A DNA stretch of 16,113 nucleotides from Oscillospiraceae bacterium (lineage in GTDB: Bacteria > Bacillota > Clostridia > Oscillospirales > Oscillospiraceae). Position 1 is the stretch's first letter. Every line of letters starts with the position of its first letter. The notes beneath the pieces were generated by a model, which saw only the letters and a program-made list of their open reading frames with translations, was not told where the DNA came from and did no database searches. This document shows positions 6,763 to 13,704 of the stretch, piece by piece. A program made the translations under genes and the position numbers. The stretch lies in assembly GCA_012513005.1 (NCBI GenBank), contig JAAZCZ010000068.1, forward strand, positions 1 to 16,113, given 5' to 3'.

Positions 6763-7655
6763 GATATAAGTGCCTCCGAAAATGCCCGAGGTTCAAACGG
6801 CATTAAATCGTCTACCTGCTCGCCGACTCCTATAAATTTGACCGGGAGTTTTAGCTCTTCTGCAATTGCAAAGACTATGCCCCCCTTTGCCGTGCCGTCT
6901 AGTTTTGTTAGCACAAGACCGCTTATTTCGGCTGTCTCGGCAAAAAGCTTAGACTGAATAAGTCCGTTTTGACCTGTTGTGGCATCTATTACCATTAGGG
7001 TTTCCACATCTGATTCCGGAAGCTCGCGGCTTATTATCCTTCTGATTTTCGAAAGCTCATTCATTAAATTTTGCTTGTTGTGCAGTCTGCCCGCCGTGTC
7101 TATTATTACAACATCGCAGTTTCTGGCGCAGGCTGCGTGAAGAGCATCAAAAACAACAGCAGCAGGGTCGCTACCCTCATTGTGCTTAACTATTGAGGCG
7201 CCGGATCTCTCTGCCCAAACGCTAAGCTGGTCGGCTGCTGCCGCCCTAAATGTGTCTCCGGCTGCTAAAAGCACCTTTTTGCCCTCTGAAACAAGCTTTG
7301 TGGCAAGCTTACCTATTGTTGTTGTTTTGCCTACACCGTTTACGCCGACTACTAAAATAACTGACGGTTTTGTGCCGATGTTTAGCTCAAAATCTCCAAC
7401 TGACAAAAAATCTGTGAGCAGGTTAACAAGCTCAGCCTTAACTTCTTTTTCGCCTCGTAGATTTTTGTCTCTCACATTATCTCTGAGATTTGTTACAGCT
7501 CTGTAAGCTGTTTTCGTGCCAGCATCCGCTACTATGAGCATATCCTCTATCTCATCGTAATATACTTCGTTTTCACCTGTGAACTCTGAAATTATTCCGC
7601 CCATCTGACGGCGGGTTTTTTCGAGTCCGATTTTTACTTTATCGAAGAATCCCAT
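6759..7655 (-). CDS. ftsY: Signal recognition particle receptor FtsY
   Basis: SRP-family GTPase that receives the ribosome-SRP complex at the membrane. The 298-residue protein is a near-minimal NG form with no long acidic A domain; it opens with an amphipathic MGFFDKVKIGLEKTR helix suited to membrane contact. Landmarks: GVNGVGKT (104-111, P-loop G1), GDTFRAAAADQL (133-144), DTAGRLHNKQNL (186-197), TKLDGTAKGG (250-259) and the C-terminal GEQVDDLMPFEPRAF. The ATG follows GGAGG with about 13 nt spacing and overlaps the smc stop by 22 bp. The smc-ftsY pairing is the same as in Bacillus; the genes that often follow there (ylxM, ffh) are absent, and the pyrophosphatase gene follows instead. Confidence 0.97.
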   Translation of the reverse strand: MGFFDKVKIGLEKTRRQMGGIISEFTGENEVYYDEIEDMLIVADAGTKTAYRAVTNLRDNVRDKNLRGEKEVKAELVNLLTDFLSVGDFELNIGTKPSVILVVGVNGVGKTTTIGKLATKLVSEGKKVLLAAGDTFRAAAADQLSVWAERSGASIVKHNEGSDPAAVVFDALHAACARNCDVVIIDTAGRLHNKQNLMNELSKIRRIISRELPESDVETLMVIDATTGQNGLIQSKLFAETAEISGLVLTKLDGTAKGGIVFAIAEELKLPVKFIGVGEQVDDLMPFEPRAFSEALIS

Positions 7656-10600
7656 TCGCTGTCTAATTCCTCCATCTGTTTTTCTGCTTCCTCTAAGTCA
7701 AGAGCAATTACAGTTGATACGCCCTTTTCTTGCATTGTTACACCAAATAAGTGATCTGCTGCCTCCATTGTGCCCCTGCGGTGCGTTACGACTATAAACT
7801 GGGTGTTTCCGGATATTTTTCTAAGGTGCTCCGCAAACAGTGTGACATTGACTTCATCAAGGGCGGCTTCAATCTCATCCATTACGCAAAACGGCGTAGG
7901 TCTGACTTTTATTATTGCAAAGTAAAGAGCTATAGCTACAAATGCCATCTCGCCACCGGAAAGAAGGCTTAGAGTTGAAACCTGTTTTCCGGGAGGTTGG
8001 ACTTTAATGTCTATTCCGCATTCCAAAATGTCGCTTTCATCTTCCAAAGCTAAGCTTGCCTTGCCTCCGCCGAAAAGCTCTGTGAAGGTCTCGGAGAAGC
8101 TTTTGTTTATCGCATCAAATTCTTTTTTGAAAATTGACTGCATCTCAGCTGTTATATCTGTAAGAATTGAAATGATATCGTCTTTTGCCTTTTGTACATC
8201 ATCCCGCTGACCGGCTAAGAATTCGTATCTCTCACTCACCCTGTCATAAGCACTTATTGCGCCAAGATTTGGAGTGCCAAGAGCAGACATTTTGCGTTTT
8301 AGTTCTGATATGCTTCTATTTGTCTTAGCTTCGCTCTCTAAGTCTGTTTTAATTGCCATTGCGGCTGTATAGCTAAGCTCGTAATTCTCCCACAGCTTGT
8401 CAAGCAGCTGCCGCTCTTCCATTTCGGCTGCTTGCTGCTTTTGCTCAAACCTGCCGCATATTCGCTGCATATTAAGAAGGTCTGTATTCTTGTTCTGTGC
8501 TGCCTTATCTGTCTTTGTGCGCTCAGCTTCAATTTCTATACGCTTAGCTATTGCGTCTTTAATTTTAGCTTCAATATCTTTAGCCTGATCTGCAAGCTCG
8601 CAGCGCTTATCATTAAGCTCTGATAACTCTCTTTTGTAGCTCTGTCTTGCTTGCATCAGGTCTTCTTTTGCCTTTTCTCTTATTCCGGCATCGTCTGAAA
8701 TGCTGTCTTTTAAGAGTTTTAGCTGATTCTTTGCATTTGATACCGCTTTTTTCTCCGCAAGTAAACTTGATTTTTCACTTTGTAGATTCTGCTGTTCATC
8801 ATAAGCTACCTGCAATTCAAACTCAGACGAAGCAAGCTCTCTTGTTATCGTTTCCAAATCCTTTGATAAAGAGTCTCTTGCTTGGGCTACCGCGCCTCTT
8901 GATTCTCTTAATACTTCAAGCTCTGATTTTCTTGATAATATACCTGAATTATGAGAGGCGCTACCGCCTGTCATTGAGCCTCCGGGATTAATCAGCTGAC
9001 CGTCTAAGGTCACAATTCTAAGCCTGTTTGAGTTTGCTTTTGACATGGAAATAGCATCTGCCAAGGTCTCCGTGACAAATGTAGCGGCGAGCAGGCTTCC
9101 GACAATTGATTTATACTTATCGTCAAACGACACTAGATCAGAGGCAACACCGATTAGACCCTTAAAGCTGCGGTTTAGCGAAGGTGTTTTTCTGGGCTCA
9201 ATTGTATCTATCGGCAAAAATGTAGCTCTGCCTGCGTTTTTGGATTTTAGTATCGATATTGCTTCTTTGCCTATTTCCTGTGTATCTACAATGATATTTG
9301 AAACTGCCGCTCCCAGGGCTGTTTCAATAGCAAGGCTGTATTCACGGTCAAGCGTTATTACCTCGCCTACCGTGCCGTGAATTCCTCTGAGTGTGCCCCG
9401 CTCTGCAAGCTTCATAATTGTTTTTACAGATGTTGTGTAGCCTTCATAGTCTTTTTCCATTTCAGAAAGCAAGGATATTCGGGAGTCTATACTGCGAAGC
9501 TCGACTACCTTTTTTGTTAGCTCATTATTTGCTTCGGCTACTAATTCTTTTCTGTTTTTTATTTTAAGGCTTCTGCCCTCAACAACATTTGTTGCAGATA
9601 CAAACTCCTGTTCGAGCGCCTCTTCCCTCTTAGTTATCTCATCTATTCTCAGACTGTGAGCGTTAATACTCTCTTCAATTTCTCCGGCGCGCTCTTTTTG
9701 CTTATTTAGTTCATCGAGAGTGTTCTTAATTCTCTGCTCGCTGTTTTCTATGCTGCTTTTTAATACTGCAATCTTAGCATCAAGAGTCGCTTCCTCGGCT
9801 CTTAGCCCTGAGAGTCTGTTGCGGTCATCCTCTGCCTCGCGGTCTTTTAATCCCATTCGCTCGCGCAGAAGCTCGCTTCTTTGATAAAGTGCGTCAAGCT
9901 CCCTTGTCTCAGCTTCGAGGTTCTCCTTAGCTGCAGCGTATTCCTCTGCAAATGCCGTTTGTGTGCTTTTTATTTTGTCTAACTGGTGCATCCAAAGACT
10001 TATTTCAAGTCCTCTTAATTCGTCTCGTAAAATTAGATACTTTTTTGCTACCTCTGCCTGTTCACGCAGAGGACCGATTTCAAGCTCTAATTCTTCTATT
10101 TTATCGTTAACTCTGAGAAGGTTTTCCTCTGTTTTTGTGAGTTTTCTTTGAGCTTCTTCTTTTCTGTATCTAAACTTGGATATGCCTGCCGCTTCTTCTA
10201 AAATTTCACGGCGCTCTGCACTTTTTCCGTTTACTATTTCAGCTATTCTTCCCTGACCGATAATCGAATAGCCGTCGCGCCCTAAGCCTGTATCCATGAG
10301 CAGCTCCACAACATCTTTGAGCCTGACCTGCTCCCTGTTAATCAGATATTCGCTTTCCCCGTTTCTGTAGTATTTTCGGGAAATTGTCACCTCACTGCTG
10401 TCATAATCGAAAATGCCGTCTGAGTTATCGATTACTAAGCTCACCTGTGCAACGCCCATAGGATTTCTCGCTTCGGTGCCACCAAAAATGACATCCTGCA
10501 TCCTGCCTCCTCTTAGGGTCTTTGTGCTTTGCTCACCCATAACCCAAAGCAGTGCATCTGATATATTTGATTTGCCGGAGCCGTTTGGCCCGACTATTGC

Positions 10601-10681
10601 AGTAATATCTTTTTCAAACTCAAGTCTTGTTCTTTCCGGAAAAGACTTAAAGCCCTGTATTTCAAGTGCCTTTAAATACAA
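7634..10681 (-). CDS. smc: Chromosome segregation protein SMC, short-armed
   Basis: Bacterial condensin ATPase that, with ScpA and ScpB (not in this window), extrudes DNA loops and separates sister origins. Order: N-terminal head with GPNGSGKS (31-38, Walker A) and the IIGQGRI Q-loop region (140-146); coiled coil about 170-410; hinge about 411-590 with the GGSMTGGS element (567-574); returning coiled coil about 590-800; C-terminal head from LGTPNLGAIS (801-810) with LLSGGE (906-911, signature) and CVMDEIEAALDE (932-943, Walker B and D-loop). At 1015 residues it is about 170 shorter than the usual near-1180. The two arms appear shortened by similar amounts, with no break in the frame. The start is TTG (10679-10681), supported by AAGAGG 8 nt upstream; the family opening LKALEIQGFKSF follows directly. 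A candidate promoter lies in the 60-nt gap before it. Confidence 0.97.
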   Translation of the reverse strand: MYLKALEIQGFKSFPERTRLEFEKDITAIVGPNGSGKSNISDALLWVMGEQSTKTLRGGRMQDVIFGGTEARNPMGVAQVSLVIDNSDGIFDYDSSEVTISRKYYRNGESEYLINREQVRLKDVVELLMDTGLGRDGYSIIGQGRIAEIVNGKSAERREILEEAAGISKFRYRKEEAQRKLTKTEENLLRVNDKIEELELEIGPLREQAEVAKKYLILRDELRGLEISLWMHQLDKIKSTQTAFAEEYAAAKENLEAETRELDALYQRSELLRERMGLKDREAEDDRNRLSGLRAEEATLDAKIAVLKSSIENSEQRIKNTLDELNKQKERAGEIEESINAHSLRIDEITKREEALEQEFVSATNVVEGRSLKIKNRKELVAEANNELTKKVVELRSIDSRISLLSEMEKDYEGYTTSVKTIMKLAERGTLRGIHGTVGEVITLDREYSLAIETALGAAVSNIIVDTQEIGKEAISILKSKNAGRATFLPIDTIEPRKTPSLNRSFKGLIGVASDLVSFDDKYKSIVGSLLAATFVTETLADAISMSKANSNRLRIVTLDGQLINPGGSMTGGSASHNSGILSRKSELEVLRESRGAVAQARDSLSKDLETITRELASSEFELQVAYDEQQNLQSEKSSLLAEKKAVSNAKNQLKLLKDSISDDAGIREKAKEDLMQARQSYKRELSELNDKRCELADQAKDIEAKIKDAIAKRIEIEAERTKTDKAAQNKNTDLLNMQRICGRFEQKQQAAEMEERQLLDKLWENYELSYTAAMAIKTDLESEAKTNRSISELKRKMSALGTPNLGAISAYDRVSERYEFLAGQRDDVQKAKDDIISILTDITAEMQSIFKKEFDAINKSFSETFTELFGGGKASLALEDESDILECGIDIKVQPPGKQVSTLSLLSGGEMAFVAIALYFAIIKVRPTPFCVMDEIEAALDEVNVTLFAEHLRKISGNTQFIVVTHRRGTMEAADHLFGVTMQEKGVSTVIALDLEEAEKQMEELDSEWDSSIK

Positions 10682-10689
10682 CTTATTGA

Positions 10690-10695
10690 CCTCTT
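10690..10695 (-). promoter_or_regulatory. Ribosome binding site supporting the smc TTG start
   Basis: AAGAGG on the minus strand lies 8 nt before TTG at 10679-10681. No in-frame ATG nearby would keep the conserved SMC N-terminus, so the site and the family alignment agree on TTG. Confidence 0.7.
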
Positions 10696-10723
10696 CTCAA
10701 TGCTTACAAATTCGTATCAAATT

Positions 10724-10752
10724 ATTATATTACTATTGCTCTCACTTTGCAA
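10724..10752 (-). promoter_or_regulatory. Candidate sigma-A promoter ahead of smc
   Basis: The minus strand reads TTGCAA (10747-10752; 4 of 6 match to TTGACA), a 17-nt spacer and a perfect TATAAT (10724-10729). It overlaps the stop codon of the radical SAM gene and would start transcription about 36 nt before the smc ribosome binding region and coding start. It could uncouple smc-ftsY and the genes after it from the upstream part of the operon. AT-rich gaps yield such matches by chance, so confidence is moderate. Confidence 0.5.
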
Positions 10753-11758
10753 TAAATACTCGTATCTGCCTGTCTTTTATGCTTATGTCCTGCTTAACTC
10801 TCAGCGATTTTAGCCCATATTCCTCACGGAGTATCTTAATATTAGCTTTGCCCTGCCCTATAAGCTGTGAAACATAAGCAGGAGACACAGATAAAATCAC
10901 ATCGGAGCCCTCTTTTATTCCCTTAAGTAAAGCTTTAGCCTCGTCTAAAAATATCCTTGAGCGCACAAGCTCTCCAAAGGCAGGATGGTATGCCCCGCAA
11001 ACAGCCAAATCACCGGAAAGCTCCTCTGAGGGATTGAGCCCCAGTCTAATAATATTAATACCGGCTTTATCAAAAATAGGCACAATCTTTGCGCAGAGCA
11101 CAGTTGCAGCTTCTACTGTGTGCTCTTTGTATTCGCCTTTTGCCCACATATCGTAAAGCTCGGTGTCTTTTACCACTACGGTCGGGTAAATCCGAACTGC
11201 GTCCGGCTTTAAGTCTGCAAGCTGCGTTGCGGTTATAATATCACTGTCTTCTCCGGCTTCAGGAAGTCCTGTCATCATCTGGAGTACTAAGTGTAGCCCT
11301 GAGTCTTTAATCATTTTTGAGGCATTTATGACATCTTGTCTGCTGTGCCCTCTACCTGCTGCTCTGAGCACTTTTTCATCCATAGACTGGGCACCTATTT
11401 CTACAGTGCTGACATTAAATCTAATAAGCCTTTCTATAACTTCCGGATTTATAGTATCAGGTCTTGTCGATACTCTTATCGAAAATATTGTGCCGTCATC
11501 AATAAATCTCTGTGCAGCTCCCAGCAGCTCTTCCTGCATTTTTGCGGGTATTGCCGTGAAGCTACCGCCGTAAAACGCAAGCTGCCGCCGTTTACCGTTT
11601 GACGGTATGGCGGCTGCGGCTTTTAATATTCTAATAACATCTTCAGGCTTGCAAGGCGTTTTAGTGCCTGCTATGTGCCTTTGATTGCAAAACACACACT
11701 GATGCGGGCAACCGTAATGTGGCACAAATACCGGTATTACTGATTCTTTTGGGCTCAA
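10742..11758 (-). CDS. Elp3-like radical SAM protein without acetyltransferase domain
   Basis: A 338-residue radical SAM protein. The [4Fe-4S]/SAM motif CPHQCVFC (C17, C21, C24) is followed by YGGSFTAIP (63-71), STRPDTI and VEIGAQS, which resemble the Elp3/COG1243 catalytic core. The C-terminal GNAT acetyltransferase domain of true Elp3 is missing; the last 100 residues form a short mixed region instead. Elp3 modifies wobble uridine in tRNA, and the setting among RNA genes (trmFO, rnc) fits an RNA substrate, but the actual reaction is unknown. The start is TTG at 11756-11758, overlapping the rnc stop as TTGA, with GAGGAG 8 nt upstream (11767-11772). From memory, similar genes occur between rnc and smc in other Clostridia. 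Confidence 0.85.
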   Translation of the reverse strand: MSPKESVIPVFVPHYGCPHQCVFCNQRHIAGTKTPCKPEDVIRILKAAAAIPSNGKRRQLAFYGGSFTAIPAKMQEELLGAAQRFIDDGTIFSIRVSTRPDTINPEVIERLIRFNVSTVEIGAQSMDEKVLRAAGRGHSRQDVINASKMIKDSGLHLVLQMMTGLPEAGEDSDIITATQLADLKPDAVRIYPTVVVKDTELYDMWAKGEYKEHTVEAATVLCAKIVPIFDKAGINIIRLGLNPSEELSGDLAVCGAYHPAFGELVRSRIFLDEAKALLKGIKEGSDVILSVSPAYVSQLIGQGKANIKILREEYGLKSLRVKQDISIKDRQIRVFIAK

Positions 11759-12438
11759 AGCATATTCTCCTCAAGTGCAAAATAGGCCGCTGCCTGCTCT
11801 GCTTCTTTTTTAGTTCTTCCTGAGCCGTATCCTACAACTTTTCCGTCAACAAGAGCGTTCACAACAAAATGCTTGTCGTGATCCGGTCCCTCTTCTCTGA
11901 CAATTTCGTAAGCAAGAACCCTTCCGCTTTTTTGCTGAACGAGCTCCTGCAGCTTTGTTTTGGCATCATAGGTTCTGCCGGGGCTAGCCGTCTGCTCACA
12001 AACATTTTGCAGAATGTATTTGTGTATAAATTCTCGCGCAGGCTCTAAGCCTCCGTCTAAATATAAAGCAGCTATCAGAGCCTCAACAGCATCAGCTAAA
12101 ATTGAAGGTCTGGTGCTGCCACCGGTCATTTTTTCTCCTTTGCCGAAAAACAGCTCATCGCCAAGATTAATTTTGAGGGCAACATTGTACAGACTATCTT
12201 CACAGACAAGCTGTGCTCTTAGCCTTGTCATCTGCCCCTCCGGCAAAGCGGGAGTAATATTATAAATATATGAAGACACAAAGAGACTAAGGAGTGAGTC
12301 TCCCAAAAATTCCATGCGTTCATTGCTGCATAGCTTTGAGCTCCTCACTTCATTTGCGTACGAGCTGTGAGTTAATGCAGTTTTTAATATGTTTATATCT
12401 TTAAAGCTATAGCCTATATTAGACTGGAGCTTTGTCAT
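11755..12438 (-). CDS. rnc: Ribonuclease III
   Basis: Endonuclease that cuts double-stranded RNA, including rRNA precursors and structured mRNAs. The 227 residues hold an RNase III domain (1 to about 150) with NERMEFLGDSLL (39-50; E40, E43, D47), E67 in PEGQM, and ADAVEALIAALYLDGG (115-130; D116, E119), which together supply the metal-binding acidic residues. A double-stranded RNA-binding domain spans about 157-223 (TKLQELVQQ to the GSGRTKKEAEQAAA helix). The ATG overlaps the acpP stop as ATGA, with GGAG close upstream. The acpP-rnc-smc-ftsY order matches that in Bacillus, except for the radical SAM gene placed between rnc and smc. Confidence 0.97.
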   Translation of the reverse strand: MTKLQSNIGYSFKDINILKTALTHSSYANEVRSSKLCSNERMEFLGDSLLSLFVSSYIYNITPALPEGQMTRLRAQLVCEDSLYNVALKINLGDELFFGKGEKMTGGSTRPSILADAVEALIAALYLDGGLEPAREFIHKYILQNVCEQTASPGRTYDAKTKLQELVQQKSGRVLAYEIVREEGPDHDKHFVVNALVDGKVVGYGSGRTKKEAEQAAAYFALEENML

Positions 12439-12674
12439 TGCTTCTCCAACACCTTTTCGACATACTCGGCAAGATCACCAATGTTTACAATATGACGGAT
12501 ATCTTCCCCGTCTGCCTCGGGTATAGCGAAAGCATCCTCTACTGCCATCGTAAGCTCCACAATGTCCAGAGAATCTGCACCGAGGGTTGCAAAAAAATCG
12601 GTTTCGCTTGAAAGAGAATTGGGGTTAATGCCAAACTGCTCTGCCACTAAGTCAATAATTTTTTCTAATATCAT
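12435..12674 (-). CDS. acpP: Acyl carrier protein
   Basis: A 79-residue acidic carrier of fatty acyl chains. The GADSLDIVEL motif (32-41) holds Ser35, the site that receives 4'-phosphopantetheine. Helix I (LEKIIDLVAEQFGI) and the C-terminal VNIGDLAEYVEKVL helix fit the four-helix ACP fold. AAGGAGAG at 12680-12687 lies 5 nt before the ATG. It is 22 nt downstream of plsX, whose enzyme uses acyl-ACP, so the pair is functionally linked. In Bacillus subtilis fabD and fabG lie between plsX and acpP; they are absent here. It also overlaps rnc by 4 bp. Confidence 0.97.
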   Translation of the reverse strand: MILEKIIDLVAEQFGINPNSLSSETDFFATLGADSLDIVELTMAVEDAFAIPEADGEDIRHIVNIGDLAEYVEKVLEKQ

Positions 12675-12696
12675 AATAACTCTCCTTAATGCGCCG

Positions 12697-13704
12697 CTAT
12701 ACCGGCAAACGCATGAATGAAATGTTTTTTTGGATTTCTTCTATCACGTTGGCTTCTGCGAACATCTTTGCCTGCTTTATTGCACTCGATATTGCCTCAT
12801 CAGTGGACGAGCCGTGAGCTTTAATTACCGGCTTTGATATACCCAATAGTGCTGTGCCGCCTACCTTGTTGACATCAAGTGAGTCTTTGAGCTTCGAAAA
12901 TTCTTTTTTAAGTACTATTGCTGCCAGCTTGTGCCGCCTGCTGCTGGTAAAAATCGATCTTAAGTTTTGCATAATAAATTTTATCGTGCCTTCTGTTGAT
13001 TTGAGAAACACATTGCCTGTAAATCCGTCTGTCACAACTACATCTACCTTGCCGGACAGCACATCTGAGCCCTCAATATTGCCGATAAAATTGATTCTGT
13101 CGTCATCCGATGCCTGCAAAAGCAGTGCAAACGCCTGCTTTTGCAGCTCTCCGCCCTTTGTATCCTCTGTTCCGTTGCTCAGAAGGCCGATTTTAGGCTT
13201 CTTTATTCCCAACATATGCTGTGAGTAGAAGCTGCCCATAAAAGCAAATTGCAACAGATATTCAGCTGTGCAGTCCACATTTGCTCCGCAGTCGATTAGA
13301 ACAACACCGCTCTTGCCGTTTGGCAACACGGGTGCTAATGCTGCTCTTCTAATTCCTCTGACTCTCTTAACTGTTAGTGTGGCTCCTGTCAAAAGTGCGC
13401 CTGTGCTGCCGGCAGATATAACTGCATCTCCCTCGCCGTCTGCAAGCAGCCGCAGAGCCACTGCCATTGAAGAATTCTTCTTTTTTCTGGTGGCAGAACT
13501 GGGGTCGTCTTCCATGGTTATTATTTCATCAGCTTCAACTATTTCGATTTTGCTTCTGTCTGCATTGCCTAGGCAAGCTTCGATATCCGCTTTGCGCCCG
13601 ACCAAAGCAATATTAACACCGAGCTCATCCCTTGCTTTCAATGCTCCGCCTACATTGGAAGCCGGTGCATTGTCTCCGCCCATGGCATCAATTATTATTT
13701 TCAA
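12697..13704 (-). CDS. plsX: Phosphate acyltransferase PlsX
   Basis: Converts acyl-ACP to acyl-phosphate, the first step of phospholipid synthesis by the PlsX-PlsY route; it is a peripheral membrane enzyme. With the start used here the protein has 335 residues, normal for the family. Landmarks: KIIIDAMGGDNAP at the very N-terminus, ISAGSTGALL, LIDCGANVDC, GLLSNGTEDTKG, NIEGSDVLSGKVDVVVTDGFTGN and GGTALLGI. The open frame extends 11 codons upstream, but AAGGAGG at 13714-13720 precedes a TTG at 13702-13704 and the family begins at this point, so TTG is chosen. The start lies inside the last codons of trmFO (17-bp overlap), implying coupled translation. Confidence 0.96.
   Translation of the reverse strand: MKIIIDAMGGDNAPASNVGGALKARDELGVNIALVGRKADIEACLGNADRSKIEIVEADEIITMEDDPSSATRKKKNSSMAVALRLLADGEGDAVISAGSTGALLTGATLTVKRVRGIRRAALAPVLPNGKSGVVLIDCGANVDCTAEYLLQFAFMGSFYSQHMLGIKKPKIGLLSNGTEDTKGGELQKQAFALLLQASDDDRINFIGNIEGSDVLSGKVDVVVTDGFTGNVFLKSTEGTIKFIMQNLRSIFTSSRRHKLAAIVLKKEFSKLKDSLDVNKVGGTALLGISKPVIKAHGSSTDEAISSAIKQAKMFAEANVIEEIQKNISFMRLPV

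Noticed and set aside
10413..10877. Plus-strand open frame of 154 codons over the smc start
   Set aside because: Antisense to the conserved SMC head and the end of the radical SAM gene; composition follows from the codon use of those genes.
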